From positions 103,120,501 to 103,184,500 of the forward strand of contig CM060881.1 in the NCBI GenBank assembly GCA_030762935.1: DNA of 64,000 bases. The letters are read 5' to 3'. A program made the position numbers and the translations under genes. Shown here piece by piece: positions 33,538 through 44,747 of the stretch. Below the pieces are notes generated by a model. That model ran no database searches. It had not been told where the DNA came from and saw only the letters and a program-made list of their open reading frames with translations. Origin of the DNA: Hymenopus coronatus (Eukaryota; Arthropoda; Insecta; Mantodea; Hymenopodidae). The stretch's first letter is position 1, and every line of letters starts with the position of its first letter.

Positions 33538-34391
33538 TATTACTTTCTCTACACGCATTATGTACATAGTGTATAGAGAAGGTATTGCACTCACCCAAAA
33601 ATTCGGAAATACGCGTTTTAGGTTCTTCTGTATCCAATGAAAGCATTTCTAGAAAAAGGTCCGTGTGTCCAAGTATCTGCGAACAAGATAACTCAAAAAC
33701 GAGAAGGCGGTGAAATACAAAATTTGGTATTTAAGTTTGGTATCATCCAAGGATGTAACACCAAGATTTTCAAAAAAATCTCCCCAACTCAAACTATGCT
33801 TTCCATGGGAAAAATTTCGAAAGTTTTGATTTTCTCAAAAATGGCTAACGATTTTAATTAAAATCCCTTATGTTTAAGATATTTACACGCCAAATAAAAT
33901 GAATATCTTGAGTTTTCTGGAAATATCTTCTAAAAATATCTTTATTCAGCAGGAATTTTACTGAATTTTGCGTAACCGTAACCGTAAAACATAGACAAAA
34001 ACTTCTATATAAGAAATTTAGATCACGTTAAAGCACACAATTTATGTCATATACTTTATTCGTGTAATTTACCATTTATGAGATACTCCTTGTTATTTTA
34101 TTTGTGATTTAAAATACTTAAGCCTTTCTCACACGGAAAGTTGTAAATTCCTTGTCCTGCAAAGAAAAGTATTTCAACTACATGGAAGCCAGCTTTTGAA
34201 AGATTTGAGTATCGTTTTAGCCTAGTGTATTCCCTTAATTTCCTTCTATTTACAAGGTAGCAAATAATTAGGCAATTTCTGTTAATGTTTATCTAAATTA
34301 TTATAAGTAGATAGAAGAATTTAAATATTAACAATAGTTTGTTACATTGATGTAAAGAAAGTCGTGTGAATGAACACATCAGATTTTTTTT
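33538..34391 (-). mobile_element. Family M repeat copy, full length, first of tandem pair
   Basis: Minus strand with an excellent terminal palindrome at the left: TTACTTTCTCTACACGCATT then ATGTACATAGTGTATAGAGAAGG. The inner hairpin is nearly intact (AAATACAAAATTTGGTATTT, AAGTTTGGTATC). The 5' end is at the right, GTAAAGAAAGTCGTGTGAATG and ACACATCAGATTTTTT. Confidence 0.9.
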
Positions 34392-35158
34392 CTTTTTACT
34401 TCTCTATGCTCATAGTAGCTAGATAAGTTACTGTACTCCACCCAAACACTCGATGTCCACGGAAATGTATGATTTGAGATCCCTGAAAACCAAAAAGTAT
34501 GTTTTCAAAAGGTCCGTGTGTCTGTGAATAACATAACTCAAGAAAGAAAAATATGTTAAATACTAAATGTAATTAAGTTAAGATATTCTAAGGATACAAA
34601 ATTAAGAATGCAACACTCAAGCTATCATATACCTGAAAAGTTTTCAAAAATGTTAAGTTTTTAAAAAATGCTCTAACTATTTTCATTAAAATGCGTATAT
34701 TAAAGAGAAATAAAATCTATATGTTAATGTTTCCGGGAATATCCTCTGAATATCCCTTCATGCTCAATGAATGCCACACAGCTGGTAAACAATAAAAGAT
34801 AAATAAAAGCTAACCACTGATCTTGTTAAATTACACGATATATGTCTTTTTTGTAGAGCTACCCGTTCCCAAAATATTACCTGTTATTAGTTTCTAATTT
34901 ACACTACTTAAGCGTTCTTTCAAACGGAAAGTCATATTTCGTTTCATCTCTCATAGTTTTACTCTTGGTCATGTATGGGGAGTGAACTTTAATTGTTCAT
35001 ATTACGACTGCTTTTAAAATATTAGACTATCACTTTGGCCTAGTATATTCCCTAAGACCCTTTCGACTAATGTACTTGATAAGAAATAATCTTTTGCAAG
35101 AATATTTTTTCAGACTGGCTGGAGAAAGTTATGTGAATGGAACACATCAGATTTTTCC
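34392..35158 (-). mobile_element. Family M repeat copy, second of tandem pair
   Basis: It begins without spacer after the previous copy: CTTTTTACTTCTCTATGCTC, then the eroded palindrome (ATAGTAGCTAGATAAG) and ACTCCACCCAAACACTCG. It ends TGGAGAAAGTTATGTGAATG then ACACATCAGATTTTT. More diverged from the consensus than its neighbour, so the pair is not a very recent duplication. Confidence 0.85.
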
Positions 35159-35159
35159 T

Positions 35160-35800
35160 ACTGTATATATTCGCGTGCATAAAATTTACCCATAACGGAC
35201 GGGAACTGTATATATTAGTAATACAAAAGTCTCACCCCAACCTCTAAAACAGGAGATATCTCTTTTAAAAGCATAATTCTGTCTACTGAATTGGCAGGAT
35301 ATTTCAACTCGCCTACAATTGGCCAAACTGCCGAAGGGTTATCTTTTATTTTCACACCTCCGTTTTCTTAATATGAGTTTGGTTATTCCCGTTATAAAAC
35401 GGCAATTGCTTTAACTTTCGTCTCCATGTCATTGATAAAAGCCTTCATATAAGCAAGTATCCTAACTATGTCCACTTCAACGAGACGTAAATAATCCTTC
35501 ACCTCTTCCTCTAGAATGGCAAATAACGTTGTTATTATTTAGCCTTTCCATTAAACTTTCTTTAGTGCATTCATAGTACTCGTACGTAGGTAGAGAAGGC
35601 ATTGCATTTCATACAATTAATAGGTTTAAGGCTAATCAATTGTTTCTTTAACACCAGCCGTGTTTAAGTCAAAAGTGGAAGAGGTAGAGCTAGACTGAAA
35701 GATTAAACCTCATACCCGGGATTTGATTCACGAATTTCCTGGACTTTTTTTTAAATCAACCACAAGGCATGGATAAATGATCATCATTTGATACAAAGGC
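35160..35800. other. Mostly unassigned; short M terminus near 35,585
   Basis: GTAGGTAGAGAAGGCATTGC then ATTTCATACAATTAATAGG at 35,584-35,620 looks like the left end of a minus-strand M copy, but the rest of that copy cannot be traced. Nothing else is recognised. Confidence 0.35.
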
Positions 35801-35805
35801 TATAA

Positions 35806-35891
35806 CAGATGACTTCATGGGATAGCAACCGAGTTAAATTGGATTTTTCCAGTTCCAGTTTAACACGGATGCTATCCCGTGAAGTCATCTG
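35806..35891. mobile_element. 86-bp hairpin MITE with TAA duplication
   Basis: Left arm (35,805-35,843) and right arm (35,854-35,892) are reverse complements over 39 positions, with only two true mismatches and two G-T pairs. The loop is 10 bases. The element proper, CAGATGACTTCA...TGAAGTCATCTG, is flanked by TAA on both sides (35,803-35,805 and 35,892-35,894), the duplication expected of PIF/Harbinger-type elements. A transcript would fold as a near-perfect pre-miRNA-like hairpin. Confidence 0.8.
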
Positions 35892-36274
35892 TAATAATGA
35901 ACACCGAGAAGGCTTCAAATCTTTAACAATGGCTATAATTTGTTGACCTTGCTACCTAAACCACCCTGTGAAACAGTTGTTAGCAAAGTACTAATTTTGA
36001 TTTCCTATACGTCATATTTTAATGAATTCACTATAGTCAATAACACAATATGCAGTACACATGTGTAAAATGCAATGCAGAATCCCAGTAATAGAAACTA
36101 CAAGACTTCATCTCGTGCTTCAACTATTCCTCGTTTGCCCATGTATAGGGCTCTCAATTCCACCTCAAATTCTTACTTCTATTAAGACTGTTTCAAACTT
36201 ATGTATATACATTTTGAAACACTATTTCTCCTCAATCAGATGACATTGAAATAGTATTTGTGTTTTGTTGTAGA

Positions 36275-37105
36275 TACAAGGTCAATTCAAAAAATTTCGG
36301 AACATTCTTAATTTCGCGCCAGTGGAGTGTTGGAGCGAAATGCGGTTGGCATCCCTGAACACGCCTGTGTTTAACGATGAACTGCCTGCAATTTAATTAT
36401 TCTATGTTTTGTTAGTTGTTGTTCAGAGATGTATCGAATAAAAGGTTGTGTCGCACAGTTTGCGAATTTCAAGATGGCAGAGTTAGAGTCGCAACAGTTG
36501 TTGCCCTCCGTGGTGTAATGGTTACCATGCTAACTTCATATATCCAAGGTTGCGGGTACAAACCCGGCGGAGGACGATGAATTTTTTCGGGCGTAAAAAT
36601 TCTTAGCATGGCCTCCTTCGGGAGGGAAATAAAGCCGTGGATCCCGTGTCGTAGATTTATGGCACGCCTGATAGAGAGGCCCCTGAGCAAAATAAAGCGG
36701 TTTTTCACGCTCAGTATAGAATGGGACGCTGAGAACGGAGTTAAAGAACGCCATTTCATTTCATTTCAGCAGCAGTTTCCATTACATTTTACGTGAAACT
36801 CAAGAACACCTTTACAAAGACACACCAAATGATGCAGAAAGTCTACGGTGATGAGTGCCTAAGCCGTTGGTGTTATGAATGGTTCAAGTGGTTTAAAAAT
36901 GACCGGATGGAAGTTAAAGTTGACCCTCGTTCAATGCATGTCTACCCGACGACGCTCATGTCAGGATGATAACGAAATTGTGCGTGCCAAGCGAAGATTG
37001 ACTGTCCGAGAGACTGCAGAAGAATGTAACATCAGTTGATTCATATCATGAAATGCTGACACAGCATTTTGGATTGCATTCTGGTGCCGCCAAGTTCATT
37101 CCATG
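36275..37105 (+). pseudogene. Mariner element, N-terminal part, split by a SINE
   Basis: TA at 36,275 is followed by the terminal repeat CAAGGTCAATTCAAAAAATT. The frame MAELESQQ... starts near 36,474. After the SINE it resumes with FPLHFT and, in shifted frames, blocks equal to THQMMQKVYGDECLSRWCYEW then FKWFKNDRMEVKVDPRS, the helix-turn-helix half of a mariner transposase. The segment NEIVRAKRRLTVRETAEECNIS follows in another frame. The catalytic half and the right terminus are gone, replaced by a (TA)n run near 37,122. Confidence 0.8.
36501..36768 (+). mobile_element. SINE family A, full length, inside mariner
   Basis: The tRNA-like head has the A-box TGGTGTAATGGTTACCATGC and a B-box GGTTGCGGGTACAAACCCGG. 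The body carries CGGGCGTAAAAATTCTTAGC, GGGAAATAAAGCCGTGGATC and GCGGTTTTTCACGCTCAGTA. The 3' tail is three CATTT units. Direct repeats GCAACAGTT (36,491-36,499) and GCAGCAGTT (36,769-36,777) differ at one base and give the insertion site in the transposase frame. Confidence 0.9.
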
Positions 37106-37120
37106 ACTCATTATTCTCTC

Positions 37121-37121
<1 letters not shown>

Positions 37122-37170
<49 letters not shown>
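37122..37170. repeat. (TA)n microsatellite
   Basis: About 24 TA units, one interruption, at the truncated end of the mariner copy. Confidence 0.9.
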
Positions 37171-37171
<1 letters not shown>

Positions 37172-37174
37172 GCT

Positions 37175-38210
37175 GTTTTTCATACAAATTCCTGCATGAC
37201 TACATCAAAACTGCCGTTATCGGATCTCTTGATCTGTGCCGTCCAAAACTCCATCGACATCATACTTTCTTAAAAATTGTATTAAATATATATATATACC
37301 CCCTTAACTTCTATAGTCAGATTGGGAAATTTGACTTGAAAAATATCTAGTTGTGTGAATGTTCGCGAAACTGCATGTTCTTATATGCGTTTTTCTCAGT
37401 ATTTTCTATTAATCACCCAGTAATTCTCCCGCATATTCACACATAAATCCATACTTCTGTGGGGAATAGGAAAAGGTTCTGGTTAAAGAAACAGTTCCCA
37501 CCTAGGAATCTAACCCAGGATATATAGCTTGAGAAGTCAAAATGTAGAATTTGGAAGTACTTCTTGAATAAACGTGAATGCAGATATCAAATTCTTCATT
37601 TAACATGCATTTATAATCAGTATTGGTAATAAAGAACCAAAAACTACTGAGTACTTCTTACAAAGCACTTAATGTAGAGCTAGGGTTGACGAATTGTGTT
37701 GAGTCATCCGGAAACTTGGTTATGGCGGGAATTAGAAAAAAGCAAATGTTGCCAACTGCATAAAAATTACATTCTCTAACTCAAGTGAGGCAAAGTCAAG
37801 GCGAATGCTTGCCAACTGTTGAATAATAGACTCTTTATCTGCAATAAGAACATAACTTATCGACTTGTATAACCATACGCTTTTGGTTTTTTTTGAGCTG
37901 TCCGCGCCTTCCTGTAAATCTCTCGCTGTCAGATTGAAACTCTTTGGACTGAAACGTGCCAGAAGTGCATTTCTTTCACTTAAACTGTTGAAAAATAATA
38001 GTTAACTGATATTATTGCAATATTTATGCGCAAAGGAAACAATGTAAATTTCCTTTGGGAAAATATGTACTCACCTTGTAATAAATATCAGTTTATTTAT
38101 AATAATTAATCACTTGCTACAGCACGTTTCCTGGCGTTATTTCCTTTCCTTTCCTTTTTTTTTCTTATTTTTTTTCGCGAATGCATTACTAATTTTGTCG
38201 GAATTAATGG
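37175..38210. other. Unassigned AT-rich stretch
   Basis: No element or gene recognised over about 1 kb. Confidence 0.4.
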
Positions 38211-38214
38211 AACT

Positions 38215-39013
38215 AGGATTCTTCCTTTCTCTACCAAGTACTGTATATATACATGGTGGGTAGGCACGGTATAGTATTCCATCCAAAATTAATACCAAAT
38301 GTTACCGGAAATCGTTGCTCTCTCTCTCTTTGTGCGTATCTAGAGACAGCATAATGAAATATTGGTTAAGTGACAAACTTGATAATAAAATTAAGTACTA
38401 CACGAACTACTCTATATATCTAAAAGTGTTCGAAAACTTTGATTTCCCAAAAACGAGAGTAATTAAAATAGTTATATTAAGAAATTTATTGGAAAATAAA
38501 ATGTGTATTTTGTTGTATTCTGGAAATTATCTCAGAAGATCTCGTCATTCTGATTACGTTTGCATAACTGGTAAACTGTATGAAATACACAAAAACTTAC
38601 TGCATGAAATATGTAGATCTTAGAATTTGTATTATATAGATTTTGTTGTTGTTTGTTGTTGTTGTAGAGTGCACTATTTACATATTAGAGATATTTTTGT
38701 TACATTTCAGCTTTACAATACTTAAACTGTTCTTAGGCGGCAACATGTCATTCATGTTACTTTTGTTTTACTCTTGGTCATGCAAAGAAGACCGAACTTT
38801 AATCACATGACTGCCAAAGTTTAAAATATTTCATTATTACCTTACTCCAATGTATTTGCATACTTCTCTGCCAGTTATAAGACACTAAAAACAAGGCTAT
38901 TTCTGTTAATGTTTATCTCGATTAGCATAAAGTGGTTAGAAGAATAAGCTTTTGTAAGAATATTTTGTTTTTGTGGTAGGTGATATGAATGGAAAACGTC
39001 AGATTTTTGCAAT
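38215..39013 (-). mobile_element. Family M repeat copy
   Basis: Minus strand. The left end has TTCCTTTCTCTACCAAGTAC then GTATATATACATGG, and GGTATAGTATTCCATCC. The CA tract position is reduced to CTCTCTCTC. The right end has GTGGTAGGTGATATGAATGG then AAAACGTCAGATTTTT. The inner hairpin is weak. Confidence 0.8.
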
Positions 39014-39189
39014 ATTTATTGTGAATAATTTTATATGCTTATAAATGAGAAGATTCAAGGATAGGGGGGTTTGTTTTTCCAACTTCCAGCATTCTTTCCT
39101 GATCAAGACCTGGAAGACCAATAGATTCGCCGCGTCTACAACTTCCAGTCTGAAAAAATGTATTTTCGTAGTCGGCTTACTCTACTCAT

Positions 39190-39537
39190 ATTTAAGACTA
39201 ACCCTCCCTAGGACTTACAAGCTAATGTCAAGGTTCAGAAAATTGCCAGGGAGTCGACGACACGAAACCACAGAAAGTAGAATCTAGAACAAGTGTTCGG
39301 CATGAGGTCAGGAAGTGGATGATATGAAATACAAAGGAAATGGATGACAGGAAAGATGATGATGGATGAGTTGGTGGAAAAACCAGGAAACCAGGAAACC
39401 GGAGTACTCGAAGAAAATCAACGCAGAGGCGCTTTGTCCATCACAAATCCCACATGCGAGAGCTTGGATCGAACCCGAGCTCCTTATGTGGGAGGCAAGC
39501 GGTCTAAACACTCGGCCAAGGCTCCGGCTAATATCCA
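39190..39537 (-). mobile_element. SINE family E copy
   Basis: Minus strand. The head at the right end is tRNA-Leu/Ser-like: CCTTGGCCGAGTGTTTAGAC and B-box GGGTTCGATCC. It is followed by the core TCGCATGTGGGATTTGTGATG, AAAGCGCCTCTGCGTTG, a stretch of duplicated CCTGGTTT units (39,381-39,400) and the 3' body TCGTCGACTCCCTGGCAATT and CCTAGGGAGGGTTAGTCTTA. It is much better preserved than the copy at 14.7 kb. A family M copy begins immediately after the head. Confidence 0.85.
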
Positions 39538-39643
39538 AAAAAACTGATGTGTTCCATTCACATGACTTTCTTTAGATGTCTGTATCAAATTGTAGTTAAA
39601 AAGCTTATGCTTTTATTTACTTCATGCTAATTAGCAGAAATAG
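39538..39643 (+). mobile_element. Family M repeat, 5' part, left of LINE insertion
   Basis: AAAACTGATGTGTTCCATTC, ACATGACTTTCTTTAGATG, AAAAAGCTTATGCTTTTATT, and TAGCAGAAATAG at the junction. The rest of the copy continues at 41,557. Confidence 0.85.
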
Positions 39644-41556
39644 TGTAGCCACCCAAATCCATTCCTTAAAAACCAAAAAATCCTCTGGACAGGACCGTGT
39701 AACAGCGGAAATGCTCCAGCACCTTCCCCGAAAAGCCGTGCTTCATTTAACCCGGATTTTTAACGCTTGCTTACATATGCGCCACTTTCCCACTACGTGG
39801 AAGGTATGCGTGTGGTATGCGTTCTAAAGCCGTGGAAGAACCCGGTTTTACCGGCCAGCTACCGTTCCATCAGCCTCCTGCCAGTCATCTCGAAAGTATT
39901 CGAGAGACTGCTCTTTGCCTGCCTCGGCCCTCACCTTGAGGAAGGAGGCCTTCTACCCGAGCATCAGTTTGGTTTTCGCCCTGAACATTCCATGACCGTG
40001 CAACTACTGCGTGTGACCGAGAAGGCCTCCCTGGCTTTCCAGGAGAAGTCTAAAACGGTTGCGGTATTGCTGGACTTGGAAAAGGCCTTCGCCACTACGT
40101 GGCATGATGGGTTCATCTACAAACTCATAGAGCATGAAATTCCCTCTCCATACATTTCCTTGGTAGCTTCCTTTCTTCAGAATCGAAGCTTCCGAGTAAA
40201 GGTGGAGGGGGCACTTTCTACAGAGCGGCCCATTGGCGCGGAAGTGCCGGAAGGTAGCGTGCTGTCTCCGGCGCTCTTTGCAGCTTACATGGCCGACATC
40301 CCCACCCACCCCAGCACACACACATGTCAGTATGCGGACGATCTCATGATCTTCGCTGTGAACCGGAACATCAGATACGGCTTTCGGCAAATCCAAGCCC
40401 ACCTCCATGCCATTGGCAGGTGGAGTGAGAGATGGCGAATGGCCATTAGCCCGGAGAAAAGCCCTGCGATTCTCCTGGCGAAAACCATTAGAAATCGGCT
40501 TCAGCAGAACTTTGTTTTACGGTACCGTAGAATCCCTTGGGTGAACACGGTAAAGTATCTCGGAGTGACGCTGGACCGACGGCTGACTTTCACTCCGCAT
40601 GTCAGGGGCAAGGTGAACCTAGGGCACGCTGTTCTCAGGCAGCTTTACCCCATGCTCAGTTCACAGAGCATGCCCCTTACCCTAAAGCTTCAGCTGTACC
40701 GGGCGATCATTCCGCCTCTGGTTCTGTACGGCTGCGAGATCTGGAGGACCGTAGCTAACTACATGCTCCTCAGGGTCCAGACGCTGCAGAACCGGGCACT
40801 ACGGATGATCTACCGTACCGGCTGGAGATTTCCAGCCCACATCCTTCATGAACATTCCGGTATCCCGTACATTGTCGACCTCATCAGAACGAGGACCCGT
40901 TCATTGTACGACAAAATTCCAACCCACCCTAATCAACTGGTGAATTCTCTAGGAAATTATGATCCCAGAGAAGTACGTCGCCTGCCCTCATTCCGCCTGC
41001 CGAGAGACGCCGTTGGCCCTCTCGGTTAGCCACGCCCCCTCCCCTGAGACACATTTAAATTGAACCTGAAAAGGGCAAAGCGACACAAACCCGTAACCAA
41101 AACGGGGAAAAATAATATAGCGTGTCGTCCTCATAACGGGTGAACGCTTAATCCAAATTAAAACAGTTAAATCTGCTCCAGGCGGGAGAAAACTGAGCGG
41201 CCTCCTGATTGGCCCGCGCAAGCGCCCGTGGACGTGTCCTCTCCCTACAAAATTCCCTGTACCATTATTTTATCCCTCAGTACATAACATTCCATCCCTC
41301 ATCACACACAACCAGTAGACAGATTCCCTAGCTCATTTCACAGGTAAAGCCGCGATGCGGCTCGGTACTGCGGCATTGACACACGACCGGGGCATGCCCC
41401 GATCGACCAGTTTTGCGTCTGGCGTAGCTTCATGCAGTCCCTGATGAAGACCATGAAGTGTGCAATAGTCGAAAGCTCGGATTTTATACACCTGACACGG
41501 CTGATCACCCGTGAAGCCATAATGAATAACATTCACCGTGAAAGCTTCAAGCCTTA
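39643..41556 (+). mobile_element. 5'-truncated Jockey-type LINE
   Basis: The insertion starts inside the reverse transcriptase region, so the endonuclease domain and any gag-like frame are missing. A 67-codon frame ends at 39,827 and the main frame resumes at 39,806. The 3' untranslated region (41,030-41,556) contains GATGAAGACCATGAAGTGTG and AATAGTCGAAAGCTCGG. No long poly-A tail is visible. It lies within a family M copy, so it is younger than that copy. Confidence 0.85.
39646..41029 (+). pseudogene. Jockey-type reverse transcriptase, frameshifted
   Basis: The first part (39,646-39,803) reads KKSSGQDRVTAEMLQHLP then LTRIFNACLHMRHFPTTWK. The frame then jumps between 39,803 and 39,806 (two bases too many, or one lost) into the 420-residue frame. 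In that frame: ILKP-type block at 19-24 (VLKPWKNP), QFGFRP at 67-72, LDLEKAFAT at 102-110 (motif A; the usual second Asp of AFD is Ala), PEGSVLSP at 161-168 (usual PQGSVLSP) and QYADDLMIF at 188-196 with the catalytic YADD intact. The C-terminal region LYGCEIWRT and LQNRALRMIYR follows. It ends at a stop at 41,027-41,029. RNA-templated DNA synthesis at the target site is the family's job, but this copy cannot act on its own. Confidence 0.9.
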
Positions 41557-42122
41557 CAATATCTTAAAAACTAAAAACTCCATGAAAAAAATGTATATGA
41601 AAGAAATTGTGTGTTTTATCGTGAACTACATTTTCTGTGTAGTAAGCTTTCCCCCATCTCTTTCGGTTTATTAGTTATGCACAATTCCGTAAAATTCATT
41701 CAGAATAAAGTGGTCTTCAGGGTATATTCCCAGAAAATTCAAGATACACATTTTATTTATCAGGTAAATATCTTTAATAATCGATAGAGCCATTTTTTAT
41801 AAAATAAAAATTTTCGAAAAAAGTTCCATGTAAAGGATAGTTTGGAGTGGGGAGATTTTCTTAAAAATCTTCGTGTCGTATCCTTCCAAGATACCAAACT
41901 TAAATATCAAGTTTGGACTTTAACGGTTCTTTCGTTTTTGCGCTATGCTGTCCACAAACACACCCACGGACATTTTTCTAAAAATTCTTTTTTTTTATAT
42001 TCACGGAGTCTCAAAACATGTATTTCCGGTGAAATCTCGGTATCGAATTTTTGTGTGCAATGCAATACCTTCTCTATACACTATGTACATAGTTCATATA
42101 GAGAATGTAACATGTGGAATAA
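41557..42122 (+). mobile_element. Family M repeat, 3' part, right of LINE insertion
   Basis: It resumes with AATATCTTAAAAACTAAAAA, CTCCATGAAAAAAATGTATA, the middle block, a well-preserved hairpin (ATACCAAACTTAAATATC then AAGTTTGG) and the palindrome TACACTATGTACATAGTTCA, ending TAGAGAATGTAACATG. Compared with intact copies, roughly 300 bases between TAGCAGAAATAG and AACAAGGAATATC are missing across the LINE junctions. Confidence 0.85.
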
Positions 42123-42124
42123 AT

Positions 42125-42805
42125 TATACAAGTTAGTGTACACGTTAGATGCCTGCTGTTATGTAGGAATTGTAGAGTCAAATAGTGTTTCGCTCTTTGG
42201 TGGCAAAATAGTGAGTTGCAGTTTAAAGAACTCTCTAGAATATTATATGGACGTTTACGACGGTTATAACTAGGTTTTCTTGTGTAGGTCAAATGATGAT
42301 AACTGATATGGTGACTGCGTTTTTCTTGGGACATCAAGTGAGTTTCTTTTCATGCGCATAGTGTCACTTTCCTTAGATTGTAACAGTGTTTTTATCTGCA
42401 AACATGAAAATGAACAAATTCTTATTACAAAAATAAATAACGATAAAATTAACGGCTATTTAATAACTATTTAGGTTGGGAATAACAAATTCTTACCATC
42501 GCCATCACCTCTGTTTTGCAACTATAATTGTAGCTATTAGATTAGGACATGATGCGAATTAAAGCTTAAACCAAATAGCTGTGCTATATGGAAATGTTAC
42601 GCTTGACCGAGATTCTGATCCAGTTGCACAGGGAATCGGTATTTCTAATGTTGAAGTCTTTTGGGGAGATATATATTAGAGATACTGTTATTCTTATTAT
42701 CATTATTTTCATCATATAGTCATAACCAAGCACTATTTGCGGATGCAGAATTAATTCCACAGGAATTTTGAGACATGGAGTATAATAATTGTTGTTAATA
42801 AAATA
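42125..42805. other. No gene recognised
   Basis: AT-rich DNA between two M copies, with no tRNA box, domain or tandem repeat. Confidence 0.35.
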
Positions 42806-43562
42806 CAAAAATCTGATGTGTTCCATTCACATGACTTTTTTTACATATCTGCAACAAATTATAGTTAAAAAGCTTATTGTTTTATTTACTTCTTGCTAAT
42901 TTAGAAAATTTAGAAAAAGTTCCTTTATTTATATGCACAGGGGTTGACAAATTCCGTATGAGAAAAGTACAAGTTTTTCAAAGCTGAAACCAAAAACAAG
43001 GAATATCTAAAAAAAAAGATCAACTCCACGAAAAAATGTATATGACATAAATTGTATGTTTCAACGTGCTCGTCATTTTTTGTGTTTTAAGCTTTCGTCT
43101 ATCTCTTACGGTTTAGCAGTTATGCAAAATTCCGTAAAATTCATTCAGAACAAAGTAGTCTTCAGAGGCTATTCCCAGAAAATTCAAAATATACATTTTA
43201 TTTAACAAGTAAATATCTTTAATACTTGACATTTCAATCAAAATCGTTAGAGCCATTTTTAAGAAAATCAAGACTTTTGAAAACTGTTCCATGTAAAGGG
43301 TATTTGGGTGATTTTCTTGAAAATCTTCATGTCGCATCCTTGGAACATGGCAAACTTATATACCAAGTTTGGTATTTAACGGTCTTTTCGTTTTTAAGCT
43401 ATGCTGTCCACAGTAACACACACGGCCCTTTTTGTAAAAATGTTTTCTTTTTTTTTTTTTGGATTTAGGGGGACCGATGAAATCTCGGTATCGAATTTTT
43501 GGGTGGAATACAATACCTTCTCTATACACTATGTACATAGTACGTGTAGAGAAAGTAAAAAT
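42806..43562 (+). mobile_element. Family M repeat copy, full length, good termini
   Basis: Starts AAAAATCTGATGTGTTCC and ends GTACGTGTAGAGAAAGTAAAAAT. The palindrome TACCTTCTCTATACACTATG then TACATAGTACGTGTAGAGAAAGTA is almost perfect. The block with TTGCTTCCTTGTAAGTAGAAGC is deleted, and the hairpin has drifted (GGCAAACTTATATACC, AAGTTTGGTATTT). One of the best copies for defining the ends. Confidence 0.9.
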
Positions 43563-44745
43563 ATGGCCTAAAAGTATTCTATAAAATGATTATATAAGGT
43601 GTGTGAAATTGAGATTAATGATTACATTTTGGAAGATCCAAATATGCTGCATGCAACTTTAGAAAGAATTTTAGTTCTTGTTAAGTTGGAATTGGGAAAA
43701 AAGACAGTGACATAAACAGGGTAGTTAACAAGGCAGAGCAACATTAGTCATATGAAATATAATTTTGTGGGAAAGAAATATAACCAAAGAAACTAAATTA
43801 TAAGTTTACAAATAGTAATGAGAAGTACCATTATATATGCTGTTGATATTTGGAAGCTCAGTAAATAGATATCATCGAAATTATTGTCTATGTATATGAA
43901 CGCTTTAAGTTCAGGAAGTTATTTAACATTGCAAAGAGTGGAATGTTATTTTAAGGAAAACCTTAAAATTAAGAATCTTTTCGTAGATTATAAGAATTAA
44001 ACCAAACTGTTTGGACAATCGAGGTAGTGCGAGTTTGAAGAAGGTTTCCATTTAGGAAGAAGAGGAAAGTGTAGGATCAAGATCAAATCAGTGCACGAAA
44101 TAAGTACAGGAATAGAATCAAAAGGACTGATTAGAAAAATAATACTTTTGGAACAGAAGGAGGCATAAGCATTGCAATTTTGTATATAATAGCATGATTG
44201 TTATTGTTTTATTATCGCTATTTTGGTAGCTCTAGATGGTTTTCATTCATTTCTCTCATAAATGATCCAAATGGATTAACTCGAATTTACTAATTGCACA
44301 AGTATAAAATTAATTTTGTCGCCTGTATATATAATATACCAAGTTGCTTGCCACAAAATCGGTGAGTAAACTTTGGAGGTATCTTTCCCCTTAAAATGAT
44401 CTATCAACGGACGATTATATGCAATGTATATATCATTTCCAGAATGGTGAATGAGGAAATTGCCTAATCGAGTTTTTGGAAATTCATCTTTTTGAACTAT
44501 ACCCTACCGGAAATCTATGTCAGTTTAAGAATGTTATAACACGGAAATGTTACGAACCAAAAAAATCAGGTGCTTCTCTGCGCCTCTGACTTTATTGCGA
44601 CAAACCATACGTAAGCAACAAGGGTAGACAGGCTGGTAATATTTGATCCTACATGAAGTGTGCAAATATAAAGAGTGTACTCAGAGGAGAGAATTGCAGT
44701 TAGGTCATGGGAGAAATGATACAACCTACTAAACACCATTATCCT
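43563..44745. other. Unassigned AT-rich stretch
   Basis: No gene or repeat recognised. No frame above 60 codons with any resemblance to a known domain. Confidence 0.4.
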
Positions 44746-44747
44746 TT

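Noticed and set aside
40004..40408. 134-codon minus frame over the Jockey element
   Set aside because: Antisense shadow of the reverse transcriptase frame.
41842..42273. Conserved peptide (ENLRVASLEDTKLKYQV-like) found in frames at 41.8, 43.2, 48.4 and 49.3 kb
   Set aside because: All frames lie in the same part of family M, so the similarity is DNA repeat similarity. Frames are broken in most other copies and run into the CA tract.
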